Source: Mycolicibacterium goodii (GTDB lineage: Bacteria > Actinomycetota > Actinomycetes > Mycobacteriales > Mycobacteriaceae). From it: a stretch of 64,000 nt of DNA. Location of the stretch: assembly GCF_022370755.2 (NCBI RefSeq), contig NZ_CP092364.2, forward strand, positions 5,022,001-5,086,000, in the 5' to 3' direction. Both the position numbers and the translations under genes were made by a program. The notes under the pieces were generated by a model, which had not been told where the DNA came from, did no database searches, and saw nothing but the letters and a program-made list of their open reading frames with translations. This document shows, in pieces, positions 26,250-34,519 of the stretch (the first letter of the stretch is position 1; every line of letters begins with the position of its first letter).

Positions 26250-26271
26250 CAGTTAAGCGATCACTTAACTG
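26250..26271. promoter_or_regulatory. Perfect 8-6-8 palindrome upstream of coxM
   Basis: CAGTTAAG (26250-26257) and CTTAACTG (26264-26271) are perfect inverted repeats around CGATCA. The element contains the stop codon of the upstream XdhC gene and ends 42 bp before coxM. On the coxM strand a TTGACG (26245-26240) that could be a -35 follows at once. The sequence has the look of a TetR or GntR operator and lacks the U-tract of a terminator. Confidence 0.6.
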
Positions 26272-27425
26272 GCGGGCGCGGCCTCCCGTTCGCCCAGTTC
26301 ATGATGGATACGGCCGTCGGTTTCGGCCAGCGGCCGGCCCCCGCCGCCCCAGCGTTTGGCGATGATCTCGGCCGCGATCGACACCGCGGTCTCCTCGGGG
26401 GTGCGGCCCCCGAGATCCAGCCCGATCGGGCTGGACAGCCGCTCGAGTTCGGCGTCGCGCAGGCCCGCCTCGCGCAGCCGGACCAGCCGGTCCTCGTGCG
26501 TGCGCCGAGAGCCCATCGCACCGATGTAGCCGACGTCGGGAAGCCGGAGCGCCACCTCCAGCAGCGGCACGTCGAACTTGGGGTCGTGCGTCAGCACGCA
26601 GATGACCGTGCGGGCGTCGATGGCACCGGCCTCGACCTGCGCGGTGAGATACCGGTGCGGCCAGTCGACGACGACCTCGTCGGCGGTCGGGAACCGCGCC
26701 GCGGTGGCGAACACCGGGCGCGCGTCGCACACCGTGACCCGGTAGCCCAGGAACACACCCTGCTGCGCGACGGCGGCCGCGAAGTCGATGGCCCCGAACA
26801 CCAGCATCCTCGGACGCGGTGCGTAGCTGGCGACGAACACCTCCATGCCCTCGCCGCGGCGCTGCCCGTCCGGACCGTAGGTGAGCACCTCGCTGCGCCC
26901 GGCGGCCAGGAGCCCGCGCGCATCGTCGGTGACCGCGGCGTCGGCGCGCGCGGAGCCGAGCGATCCTGCGACCGAGCCTGCCCCGTGGTCGGCGTGCACC
27001 ACGAGCCGTCTGCCCACCCGGTGCGGGTCGGGATGCGCGATCACGGTCGCGACCGCGACGGGCCGGTGAGCCTCGATGTCGTCGTTGATCGCGCTCAGCT
27101 CGGGAAAGGTCTTCTGCGACACCGGTTCCACGAACACGTCGAGAATGCCGCCGCAGGTGAGGCCCACCTCGAAGGCGTCGTCGTCGCTCACGCCGTACCG
27201 CTGCAGCACCGGGGTACCGGTGGCGACGACCTCGGTCGCGAGATCGTAGACGGCGCCTTCGACGCAACCGCCGGACACCGAACCGCTCACGGTGCCGTCG
27301 GACGCGACGACCATCGACGCCCCGGCCGGCCGGGGTGCCGAGCGGAATGTGCGCACCACGGTCCCGACGCCGGCCGTGCCGCCCGACTCCCAGACCGCTA
27401 ACAGGGTGCTCAGCACATCTCTCAC
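26265..27425 (-). CDS. XdhC/CoxI family molybdenum cofactor maturation protein (upstream copy)
   Basis: The product has 386 residues. An N-terminal XdhC-CoxI domain contains VSGSVSGGCVEGAVYDLATEV, and the C-terminal XdhC Rossmann domain contains PRMLVFGAIDFAAAVAQQGVFLGY. It ends with GLDLGGRTPEETAVSIAAEII. It likely prepares sulfurated Mo-cofactor for CoxL. The GTG at 27425 was chosen because longer starts would run into the divergent LysR gene. It precedes coxM by 56 bp on the same strand but is separated from it by a palindrome, so it may form its own unit. The position matches Rv0376c. Confidence 0.88.
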   Translation of the reverse strand: MRDVLSTLLAVWESGGTAGVGTVVRTFRSAPRPAGASMVVASDGTVSGSVSGGCVEGAVYDLATEVVATGTPVLQRYGVSDDDAFEVGLTCGGILDVFVEPVSQKTFPELSAINDDIEAHRPVAVATVIAHPDPHRVGRRLVVHADHGAGSVAGSLGSARADAAVTDDARGLLAAGRSEVLTYGPDGQRRGEGMEVFVASYAPRPRMLVFGAIDFAAAVAQQGVFLGYRVTVCDARPVFATAARFPTADEVVVDWPHRYLTAQVEAGAIDARTVICVLTHDPKFDVPLLEVALRLPDVGYIGAMGSRRTHEDRLVRLREAGLRDAELERLSSPIGLDLGGRTPEETAVSIAAEIIAKRWGGGGRPLAETDGRIHHELGEREAAPAS

Positions 27426-27448
27426 GCAATCCAATCTAAGCTGCGTGC
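27426..27448. promoter_or_regulatory. 23-bp divergent intergenic region with overlapping -10 boxes
   Basis: Minus strand: TAGATT (27438-27433) lies 7 nt before the XdhC GTG at 27425. Plus strand: TAAGCT (27437-27442) lies 6 nt before the LysR GTG at 27449. The two hexamers share two base pairs, so RNA polymerase should not be able to open both promoters at once. Both transcripts would be leaderless and both -35 regions lie inside the opposing genes. Confidence 0.5.
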
Positions 27449-28405
27449 GTGACACCCGCGCAACTACGGGCTTTTTCGGCGGTGGTCCGGCTGGGCTCGG
27501 TGCGGGCCGCAGCCGAGGAACTCGGCGTCTCCGACGCCGGGGTGTCGATGCACGTCGCGCAACTACGCAAGGAACTCGACGACCCGCTGTTCACCCGCAC
27601 CGCGTCCGGGCTGGCGTTCACGCCGGGCGGACTGCGCCTGGCGAGCCGCGCCATCGAGATTCTCGGCCTGCAGCAGCAGACCGCGATCGAGGTGACCGAG
27701 GCCGCCCACGGTCGACGGCTGCTGCGCATCGCCGCCTCCAGCGCGTTCGCCGAACACGCCGCACCCGGGCTCATCGAGCTGTTCTCGTCACGCGCCGACG
27801 ACCTTTCGGTCGAGCTGAGCGTGCACCCGGCGCACCAGTTCGGCTACCTCATCACCTCACGCGCCGTCGACATCGCGCTCGGGCCACCGGCCGCACCGGC
27901 GGATCCGAGCCTCGTCGCACGGGCGTTCCTCAAGTATCAGATCATCACGGTGACCACCCCGGACAACCCGCTGCTGGAGCGGGGGGTCACTGCGGCGTCG
28001 CTGCGGGAACAGCCGTGGCAGCTCGGCCCGGCGGGCGGCAGTGCCGACGGGGAGGTCGCCGCCATGCTGCGGACACTGGCGATACCCGAAGCGCGCCAAC
28101 GCATCTTCCAGAGCGACGCGGCCGCGCTCGAGGAGGTGCGTCGTGTCGGCGGCCTCACCCCGACGATCGGGTTCGCCGTCGCCAAGGATCTCGCAGGCGG
28201 CCGGCTGGCGCAGGTCAAGGGCGCGGGCCTGCAGGTCGGCGGCGAATGGTCCGCCACGACATTGCCCGCCTCGGCTCGCCAGCCGGCGGTCTCAGAGCTG
28301 CTGCGGTTCATCACCACACCGCGCTGCACGCAGGCGATGATCCGCGGAAGCGGCGTCGGCGTGAGCCGCTTCCGCCCGAAAGTGCATGTGACGCTGTGGA
28401 GTTGA
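27449..28405 (+). CDS. LysR family regulator of the CO dehydrogenase locus (CutR-like)
   Basis: The product has 318 residues. The N-terminal winged HTH reads TPAQLRAFSAVVRLGSVRAA and SDAGVSMHVAQLRKEL, followed by an LTTR effector domain. It is divergent from the XdhC-coxMSL genes, at the place of Rv0377 in M. tuberculosis. In Mycobacterium sp. JC1 a LysR regulator, CutR, next to the cut genes is needed for CO dehydrogenase expression, so the same job is likely here. A GTG start with no ribosome binding site suggests a leaderless mRNA. Confidence 0.88.
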   Translation: MTPAQLRAFSAVVRLGSVRAAAEELGVSDAGVSMHVAQLRKELDDPLFTRTASGLAFTPGGLRLASRAIEILGLQQQTAIEVTEAAHGRRLLRIAASSAFAEHAAPGLIELFSSRADDLSVELSVHPAHQFGYLITSRAVDIALGPPAAPADPSLVARAFLKYQIITVTTPDNPLLERGVTAASLREQPWQLGPAGGSADGEVAAMLRTLAIPEARQRIFQSDAAALEEVRRVGGLTPTIGFAVAKDLAGGRLAQVKGAGLQVGGEWSATTLPASARQPAVSELLRFITTPRCTQAMIRGSGVGVSRFRPKVHVTLWS

Positions 28406-28409
28406 CGGG

Positions 28410-29318
28410 TTACTTCAGCCCGAGCGCGGCCGCGAGCTCGCGCAGCGCCGGGCGCGGATCCGACGACGGGTTGTCACCGAGGACCTGCACCACCACGTGG
28501 TCGGCGCCGGCGTCGAGGTGGGCCGTCACCGCGTTCGCGGCGTTCTCCGCGGTGCCGAGGCCCACCACCGCGCGAGCCAGCCGGTCCGAACCACCACGCA
28601 CCAGGTCGGATTCGTCGAAACCCTGCCGTAGCCACGAGTTCCGGTAGTTCGGCAGACCGCTGTACACCTCGAGATGCTGGTGTGCACGCCGCAGTTGATC
28701 GGCGTCGTCGCCGCCGATCGCCACGGCCTGCTCGGAGACGATCCACTTTCCGTCACCGAGGATCTCGCGCGTGATGCGGGTCTGCTCGGGCAGCACCAGG
28801 TAGGGATGCGCACCGTCGGCGTGCGTGCCGGACAGCTCGATCATCTTGGGCCCCAGCGCCGCCAGCAGACGCGGTGGGCGGCCGACACCCGGTTCGATCT
28901 GCTCGGGCACCGCGGCCATCCGCTCCAGATAGGTTCGCATGGTCGCCAGCGGCTTCTGGTACACCCCGCCCATGCCGTGTTCGACCAGCGGCGCGTGGCT
29001 GACGCCGAGGCCGAGGACGAACCGGCCCGGGTGCAGCGCGGTGAGTGTGCGGGCGCCGGTCTCGGCGGCGCTGGGCAGCCGGATGTGGATGTTGGCGATT
29101 CCGGTGCCCACCACCAGGCGTTCCGTCGCTGCGAGGAACGCCGCCGACTGGGTCAGGCACTCCTTGCCGGTGACCTCGGGCAGGAACAGCGACCCGTAAC
29201 CCAGCGCCTCGATCTCGCGGGCGACCTCCTGCGCGTCGGGCATCGACCACGTCTCGCTGGCCCACCACACACCGACCCGCGAAGGAAAGTCGATCCGGGC
29301 CCGCTGACCTTCTGTCAC
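28410..29318 (-). CDS. F420-dependent LLM-class oxidoreductase
   Basis: The product is 302 residues of the luciferase-like monooxygenase superfamily, close to the mycobacterial TIGR03620-type subgroup. Visible blocks are RVGVWWASETWSMPDAQEVAREIEAL at the N-terminus (given here only in part), GSLFLPEVTGKE, and VLGLGVSHAPLVEHGMGG. Such enzymes transfer hydride to or from coenzyme F420. The GTG at 29318 has a GAGGAG ribosome binding site 6 nt upstream. It is 3 nt downstream of the GH76 gene stop. It converges with the LysR gene. Substrate unknown. Confidence 0.85.
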   Translation of the reverse strand: MTEGQRARIDFPSRVGVWWASETWSMPDAQEVAREIEALGYGSLFLPEVTGKECLTQSAAFLAATERLVVGTGIANIHIRLPSAAETGARTLTALHPGRFVLGLGVSHAPLVEHGMGGVYQKPLATMRTYLERMAAVPEQIEPGVGRPPRLLAALGPKMIELSGTHADGAHPYLVLPEQTRITREILGDGKWIVSEQAVAIGGDDADQLRRAHQHLEVYSGLPNYRNSWLRQGFDESDLVRGGSDRLARAVVGLGTAENAANAVTAHLDAGADHVVVQVLGDNPSSDPRPALRELAAALGLK

Positions 29319-29321
29319 TGA

Positions 29322-30464
29322 CTACTCCTCATCCTCGTGCTCGTCGCTTTGCGCATCTTCTTCGTTGCCTGCAACGCTGTGTGCGGCTTCCATCAGCATC
29401 CAGCCCGCCAGTTGGACCGACAGGTCCCGTTCGGGCACCGCCGACGCGTTGACCGCGCCCTCGACGAACTCGGCCTCCTTGCCGCCTGCCGTGGGGATCT
29501 CGGCCTGGCGGTCCCAGAACGCGCTGAACAGTGGCAACCCGTCGACGCTCTGGCGGTGATCCCACGCCGACCGCGCGCTTTTCAGCACGATCTGGCCGGC
29601 GGTCTCACGGGCCGCGTCATCCTCGGGCGTGTCACCGGGCAGCGTGATGGCCACGAGCGCGAGATATCGCGCGAGGATGCCGTTGAACAGGCCGCCGTCG
29701 CCACCGCCCGCACCCTTGATGACGCCGTCGGTGGTCATCTCCTTGTCCACCGCGGTCACCAGACGCCGCACCCGTTCGGCGTGGCGGGTGTCCTGCGTGC
29801 GCACCGCGAGCTCCACCTCCAGGCCCAGCACCACGCCCTGGCAGTAGGTGTACTGGGCGCGGACCAGCGAACCGGCCTTGATGCCGTCGAACACCAGGTT
29901 GGTGTCTGGGTCGATCAGGGTCTCGTCGATCCAGTCGGCCATCTGCTGGGCGCGGCGCAGCCGATCGTCGTAGCGGGCCAGGAAGATCCCGGCCGGGCCG
30001 TTGGCCGGCGCGTTGAAGAACTGGTCCTGTTTGCGCCACGGGATGCCGCCGCCGTCCTCTGGCACCCACGCGGTCACGAACTGATCGCAGAGTTTCTTGA
30101 GCGCCTTGGGTTTCTCGACGCCGGCCAGACGTCCGGCGCGCTCGACGGCAAGCGCCAGCCACGCCATGTCGTCGTAGTAGTCGTTGACCCACGACAGGTT
30201 GTTGCGCAGGCGATGCGCCCGGATCTGCCGTTCGATCCTGGTCTTGCGCTCAGCCTGTGGGTCACGCACCTGCGCGTCGATCAGGCAATCCAGCAGATGT
30301 GCCTGCCACCAGTAGTGCCAGGTGCCGAACAGGGTGTATTTGCGGGCCGGAGGCCAGGCCACAACCCCGAGCTGCGTGCCGGGGAGACCCCACAGCTTCT
30401 TGAGATGACGTTTGGTGATCGCAGCTTCGGCACTGGCCGCCCGGTTGGCCCATAGCTGATCCAT
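29322..30464 (-). CDS. Glycoside hydrolase family 76 (alpha-1,6-mannanase-like)
   Basis: The product has 380 residues with an (alpha/alpha)6-barrel style repeat and the GH76 catalytic Asp pair in NDYYDDMAWLALA (D98, D99). Other family blocks are YCQGVVLGLEVEL and GAGGGDGGLFNGILARYLAL. GH76 enzymes cleave alpha-1,6-mannan; mycobacteria have such linkages in lipomannan and lipoarabinomannan. No signal peptide is seen, so the protein appears cytoplasmic, which is odd for a mannanase and suggests a turnover role. The very acidic C-terminal tail is EDAQSDEHEDEE. In M. tuberculosis the orthologue lies next to the DedA gene. Confidence 0.82.
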   Translation of the reverse strand: MDQLWANRAASAEAAITKRHLKKLWGLPGTQLGVVAWPPARKYTLFGTWHYWWQAHLLDCLIDAQVRDPQAERKTRIERQIRAHRLRNNLSWVNDYYDDMAWLALAVERAGRLAGVEKPKALKKLCDQFVTAWVPEDGGGIPWRKQDQFFNAPANGPAGIFLARYDDRLRRAQQMADWIDETLIDPDTNLVFDGIKAGSLVRAQYTYCQGVVLGLEVELAVRTQDTRHAERVRRLVTAVDKEMTTDGVIKGAGGGDGGLFNGILARYLALVAITLPGDTPEDDAARETAGQIVLKSARSAWDHRQSVDGLPLFSAFWDRQAEIPTAGGKEAEFVEGAVNASAVPERDLSVQLAGWMLMEAAHSVAGNEEDAQSDEHEDEE

Positions 30465-30479
30465 GCCAACGATCCTGCC

Positions 30480-31124
30480 CTACCACGCCTTCGACATGTC
30501 GGCATGTGTGGCGATCCAGGCGTGCATGACGATGCCCGCGGCGACCCCGGCGTTGATGCTGCGCGTCGAGCCGAACTGCGCGATCGACACCGTGACCGCG
30601 GCGCCGGCCTGAGCCTGCGGGGTGATGCCGGGGCCCTCCTGACCGAAGACCAGCAGGCAGTTCCGCGGCAGCTCGGTCTCCTCGAGCCGCACCGATCCGG
30701 GCACGTTGTCCACCGCCACCACCACGAGGCCGGCGCCGGCGGCGAACTCGAGCAACTCCGCGGTGGTGTCGTGGTGACGCAGCCGCTGGTAGCGGTCGGT
30801 CACCATCGCGCCGCGGCGGTTCCAGCGCCGACGCCCCACGATGTGGACGGTGTCGACGGCGAACGCGTTCGCGGTGCGCACCACCGCGCCGATGTTGGCG
30901 TCGTTGCCGAAGTTCTCGATGGCGATGTGCAGCGAATGCCTGCGCCGGTCGATGTCGGCGATGATCGCCTCGCGGGTCCAATACCGGTATGCGTCAACGA
31001 CGTTACGGCTGTCCCCGGCGCGCAGCAGCTCGGGGTCGTAGCGCGGGTCATCGGGCCACGGCCCCTCCCAGGGGCCGACGCCGGGACTCTCTCCCCACTC
31101 GGTGGGCCCGACAGCCTCAGCCAC
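30480..31124 (-). CDS. SpoU/TrmH family RNA 2-O-methyltransferase
   Basis: The product has 214 residues with a SPOUT trefoil-knot domain. Motif 1 appears as NFGNDANIGAVVRTANAFAV, motif 2 as NCLLVFGQEGPGI, and motif 3 as STRSINAGVAAGIVMHAWI. It methylates ribose 2-OH groups in tRNA or rRNA using SAM. The N-terminal 50 residues (GVGPWEGPWPDDPRYDPELL) are an extension seen in actinobacterial members. It overlaps the lipoprotein gene by 8 nt and matches the Rv0380c position. Confidence 0.88.
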   Translation of the reverse strand: MAEAVGPTEWGESPGVGPWEGPWPDDPRYDPELLRAGDSRNVVDAYRYWTREAIIADIDRRRHSLHIAIENFGNDANIGAVVRTANAFAVDTVHIVGRRRWNRRGAMVTDRYQRLRHHDTTAELLEFAAGAGLVVVAVDNVPGSVRLEETELPRNCLLVFGQEGPGITPQAQAGAAVTVSIAQFGSTRSINAGVAAGIVMHAWIATHADMSKAW

Positions 31125-32010
31125 GGGTGGTCCACAAGGCGGGGTGGGTACCGATCACCGACACCGACGCGTACAGCAGCGCGGCGTTGATCTCGCCCTG
31201 CGTACACAGCGAGACCCGCATGTTCACCCCTTCGCGTGATGCGTCGGGCAGTACCAGCACCGACGACCCGTACACCGAGCAGGCATGGCTGAGTCCCGGC
31301 GGCGGCAGTGTCGGCGCCGCGACCAGCATCAGCGGGCCGCCGCGCCGCGCCGAGTCGTCGCGGTAGCGCTGCGCCAGACCGGTGATCTCCAGACCCACGA
31401 GCATGTAGCCGTTGCCACTGAATGCGTCGGGTTCACCGAGCGCCGTCGGCGCGAGCTGGGCACCGTCGGCACTGAACCCGTCGACGCTCGTGGTCTTGAT
31501 GGACAGGCCGGTGTCGTTGGGGTTGGTGGGCAGCACCCCGACCGGGAACGCGGCCGCGTAGGCGACGGTGGTGCCGCTGATGCGGTCTCGCGGTGAGTAC
31601 ACGTACACGCCGCGCACCTGGCTCTGGTCCCGCTGCGGTCCCAAACAGACTGTGCCCGAGAGCTTGTCGGGTGCGGCGGTCAGCGGCTGCAGCGACAGGC
31701 TCGGCACGTCGCTGCACGCGCCGAGGCCGTTGGCCTCGATCGGATGCGCAAGCGCGCCGTACAGGCCGAACCGCAGATCCTCGGGTTTGGCGCGCTGATC
31801 CTCCGACGGCGTGGCGTCGACGTCGACCAGTACCCGATCGGCTTCGAACCGCAGGTTCGACAGGGTGATGTGCCAGCCCAGGACGTCGAGGGCCTGACCC
31901 AGGGAGGTCGTGAGGGCCTCGTAGGTGCGGGTGGGGGTGTCGGTGTTCGAGCAGCCCGAGGCGGTGACGACGAGGATCGTCGTCGTCACCGCGGCGATCA
32001 GCGCCCGCAC
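31117..32010 (-). CDS. Putative lipoprotein (Rv0381c-like)
   Basis: The product has 297 residues with a signal peptide MRALIAAVTTTILVVTASGC, whose Cys20 is in lipobox-like context, so it is probably a membrane-anchored surface lipoprotein. The mature part is beta-rich with pairs of Cys (ACSDVP, VCLGPQ, HACSVYG, SLCTQG) that could form disulfides. No enzymatic motif was recognised. The start is GTG and the stop overlaps the SpoU methylase gene. Confidence 0.78.
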   Translation of the reverse strand: MRALIAAVTTTILVVTASGCSNTDTPTRTYEALTTSLGQALDVLGWHITLSNLRFEADRVLVDVDATPSEDQRAKPEDLRFGLYGALAHPIEANGLGACSDVPSLSLQPLTAAPDKLSGTVCLGPQRDQSQVRGVYVYSPRDRISGTTVAYAAAFPVGVLPTNPNDTGLSIKTTSVDGFSADGAQLAPTALGEPDAFSGNGYMLVGLEITGLAQRYRDDSARRGGPLMLVAAPTLPPPGLSHACSVYGSSVLVLPDASREGVNMRVSLCTQGEINAALLYASVSVIGTHPALWTTRG

Positions 32011-32040
32011 CGGATCTCAGGTCGTGTCTCAGCGTGTCCG

Positions 32041-32817
32041 TCAGGTCCTGGCACGGCCCTTGCCCACCACCTTCGTCACAGCGCGCACCAGATTCCGCGG
32101 GGCCATACGGCCGCCCGTGGTCAGCGCCTTGTACTGCAGTCCCGGCACGATGACGACCTTGTCCTTGGCCACGTCGGCCAGGCAGTCGCGGACCACGTCG
32201 TCGACCTCCAGCCACATGAACGACGGGGTGCCCGCCATGTCGATCCCGGCGCGGGCGTGGAACTCCGTGCGCACGAACCCCGGGCACAGCGCATGGATTC
32301 CGACGCCGGTGCCGATCAGGCCGTTGGCCAGGCCCTCGGTGAACGACACCACCCACGCCTTCGACGCCGAGTAGGTCGAGCCGCGGCCCGGCACCAGGCC
32401 CGCGACGCTGGCGACGTTGATGACGGTGCCTTCGTGTGCGTCGAGCATCGCGGGCAGCGCGGCGTGCGTGAGTTCCATCGCCGCGGTCACGTTGACGCCG
32501 AGTTGGGCCCGCAGCTTGGCGATGTCGGTGGTCCAGAACTCGCCCGAGGTCGCGAAACCCGCGTTGTTGACGAGCACGCGCACACCGGAGCGCAGGCGGT
32601 CGGCCACCTTGGCGCGGTCGGCGGCGACGGAGAGATCGGCGGGCAGCGTCTCGACGGTGGCGCCGGCCTCGTGGTGCAGTTCCTCGGCGAGCTGTTCGAG
32701 GCGCCGCTCGTCGCGCGCGACGAGAACCAGGTCATACCCTTCGAGCGCATAGCGGCGGGCGAATCCCGCGCCGAGGCCCGAGGTCGGTCCGGTGATCAAC
32801 GCAACGGGACGTGGCAT
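32041..32817 (-). CDS. Short-chain dehydrogenase/reductase
   Basis: The product is 258 residues of classical SDR type. The NAD(P)-binding motif TGPTSGLG is at 9-16, NNAG near 84-87, and the catalytic Ser137, Tyr149 and Lys153 are in YSASK. The extended C-terminus contains VIVPGLQYKALTTGGR. It resembles mycobacterial SDRs of steroid or lipid oxidoreduction, but the substrate is unknown. It sits between the Rv0381c-like gene and ttfA, where M. tuberculosis has pyrE. A -10 TACGCT lies 6 nt before the ATG, so it has its own leaderless promoter. Confidence 0.88.
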   Translation of the reverse strand: MPRPVALITGPTSGLGAGFARRYALEGYDLVLVARDERRLEQLAEELHHEAGATVETLPADLSVAADRAKVADRLRSGVRVLVNNAGFATSGEFWTTDIAKLRAQLGVNVTAAMELTHAALPAMLDAHEGTVINVASVAGLVPGRGSTYSASKAWVVSFTEGLANGLIGTGVGIHALCPGFVRTEFHARAGIDMAGTPSFMWLEVDDVVRDCLADVAKDKVVIVPGLQYKALTTGGRMAPRNLVRAVTKVVGKGRART

Positions 32818-32823
32818 GCCGAC

Positions 32824-32829
32824 AGCGTA
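32824..32829 (-). promoter_or_regulatory. -10 box TACGCT, leaderless SDR start
   Basis: On the minus strand TACGCT ends 6 nt before the ATG at 32817, with no Shine-Dalgarno between them. Confidence 0.35.
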
Positions 32830-32862
32830 CTGAAGGGCTGCGGTACCGCCGGTTGCGCCCGG

Positions 32863-33705
32863 CTAGCGCTGAAAGTGGGTGGCCTCCCGCCCGTTGCGGG
32901 CGGGTGGAGGGGGCCTGCGGAACGCGTCCGAGCGTCCGCCTTCGGGGCGGGGCTGGGCGAAGCGGCTGACGTCGCCGCGGCCCGGGGGCATGTCGGCACG
33001 TCCCGCGGGCAGTTCCCGGCGGCCGGCGGGGGTGGGGGCCAGCGGACGGCTGGGCGAGCCGCCCCGGCGGGCGAGGGCGGCTTGGCTCCCGTTCTGCGGA
33101 GCCGGCGGCAGCACCCGCAACAGGTCGTTGAACTGCCGGACGGTGCGCAGGCCCTCGTCCCACTGGGCACGGTTGCTGGTGACCGGCATGGCGACCAGCG
33201 TCCAGTTCTGCTCGTTCCACATGATCTCGGCGCAGTCTGGCGCGGTGTGGGCGAACGTGACCATGCGGCGGTCGCACGCGCGTCGCGCCGCGTCGAGGTT
33301 GGTGGAGTACACCATCCGCGGGCCGATCGCGCCGAGCAGCCAGATGTCGTTCTCCCTGGGCTCCTTCAGACCTTTGAGCCGCAGATCGACGACGACGTTC
33401 GTCCCGACCTTGCGGTGCAGGGCGATGACGGTGGCGACCTCTTCGATGTCGAAGATGAACACCGCCTCACCGCGGATCTGACCGAGGACGACATTCTTGG
33501 CCGTGACGTCACCGACGGTCGACATCACCCCGCGTTTCCAGCGCTTGAGGAGGTCTTCGGACTCGTACTCGTAGTCGAAACCATGCGACTTCGCCCACGA
33601 CTTGCGGCGACGTCCCAGCCCGCGTCGGCGGTCGATATCGACGTACAGCAACACGGCCGCACCCACGAAGCAGAGTGCGGACAGCGTGAACCAGAGCGGG
33701 ACCAT
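32863..33705 (-). CDS. ttfA: TtfA, trehalose monomycolate transport factor
   Basis: The product has 280 residues: an N-terminal TM helix (MVPLWFTLSALCFVGAAVLL), a basic segment DRRRGLGRRRKSW, a globular cytoplasmic domain to about residue 195, and a disordered Arg/Pro/Gly-rich tail. The locus (next to clpB, Rv0383c position) and architecture match TtfA, an essential partner of the mycolate transporter MmpL3 at the growing pole. The ATG at 33705 was chosen over TTG and GTG codons just upstream. Confidence 0.88.
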   Translation of the reverse strand: MVPLWFTLSALCFVGAAVLLYVDIDRRRGLGRRRKSWAKSHGFDYEYESEDLLKRWKRGVMSTVGDVTAKNVVLGQIRGEAVFIFDIEEVATVIALHRKVGTNVVVDLRLKGLKEPRENDIWLLGAIGPRMVYSTNLDAARRACDRRMVTFAHTAPDCAEIMWNEQNWTLVAMPVTSNRAQWDEGLRTVRQFNDLLRVLPPAPQNGSQAALARRGGSPSRPLAPTPAGRRELPAGRADMPPGRGDVSRFAQPRPEGGRSDAFRRPPPPARNGREATHFQR

Positions 33706-33764
33706 CACCAACAGCCTACTTGTTGGTAGCGGAAAAGCCCCTACCCCGGGAGGTCACAACCCGG

Positions 33765-34415
33765 TTACTGGTTGCCTGCATTCCCTCGGCCGCGGTCCCC
33801 GAGATAGCTCACGATCGCGTTCGTGAGGCCTCGGCGCGCCACGTCCAGGTCGGTATACGTGCCCAGTTGACGCTCCGAGGTGATGCCACGCATCGCACCC
33901 GGGATGAACGAGGCGACCTCGCGGACCCGCTCGGGGTCGACGTCGAGGTCGGCGAACGCCTGCTGACAGGTTTCCAGCCAGCCCTGGCCCCATGAGGACA
34001 GTTCCGCGGCCGTGCGCGGGTAGAGCCGTTCCAACTCCGCGCGGTCCCGCGGCAGCGCCGCGCGCAGGTTCTCGATGGCGCGCGAGTCACTGGCGGTAAG
34101 ACCGTCGTACAGCATGTCGATGATGCCTGCGACGCGCTCGCGCAAGGGGGCGCCCGCGTCGTGACGACCCAGCACACCGGCGCGACGCTCGGCCGTGCGG
34201 TGCAGCACCGCGGCCCACAACCCGTCGATATCGCCGAACTGGTACTTCACGGCGCCCCATGTGGCGCCGATCTGCTTGGCGATCCGGTTGGCCGACACCG
34301 CACCCGGATCGCCGGTGGCCAGGGCCTGCAGCGCGGCCTCCAACATGTTCTCCCGCGTGGCCAGTCCCCGCCGATTGGGCCGGTTGGCCCGTTCGGGTAC
34401 TGCGGCGTCGGTCAT
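33765..34415 (-). CDS. TetR family transcriptional regulator
   Basis: The product has 216 residues. The N-terminal HTH is RENMLEAALQALATGDPGAV followed by SANRIAKQIGATWGAVKYQFG, and a ligand-binding domain follows. A frame from 34478 also exists. The ATG at 34415 is preferred because a -10 TACGAT sits 7 nt before it. It is divergent from the Rieske oxygenase pair and is the natural candidate to regulate it. No clean palindrome was found in the shared 104-bp gap. Confidence 0.85.
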   Translation of the reverse strand: MTDAAVPERANRPNRRGLATRENMLEAALQALATGDPGAVSANRIAKQIGATWGAVKYQFGDIDGLWAAVLHRTAERRAGVLGRHDAGAPLRERVAGIIDMLYDGLTASDSRAIENLRAALPRDRAELERLYPRTAAELSSWGQGWLETCQQAFADLDVDPERVREVASFIPGAMRGITSERQLGTYTDLDVARRGLTNAIVSYLGDRGRGNAGNQ

Positions 34416-34422
34416 CTGCGCG

Positions 34423-34428
34423 ATCGTA
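34423..34428 (-). promoter_or_regulatory. -10 box TACGAT, leaderless TetR start
   Basis: On the minus strand TACGAT lies 7 nt before the ATG at 34415, which decides between this start and the longer frame. Confidence 0.4.
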
Positions 34429-34519
34429 GCGCCGATTCGAGGCAGTTTCACAGAACCCTCTTCCAAAGTGGGTCTCATGCTCCTACGCTTTCCGGCAGAG
34501 GATGGGAGGCACTGCGACG

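Noticed and set aside
34416..34519. Possible TetR operator in the TetR/Rieske gap
   Set aside because: Only a weak ACCC-N11-GGGT pair was found, too short to claim.
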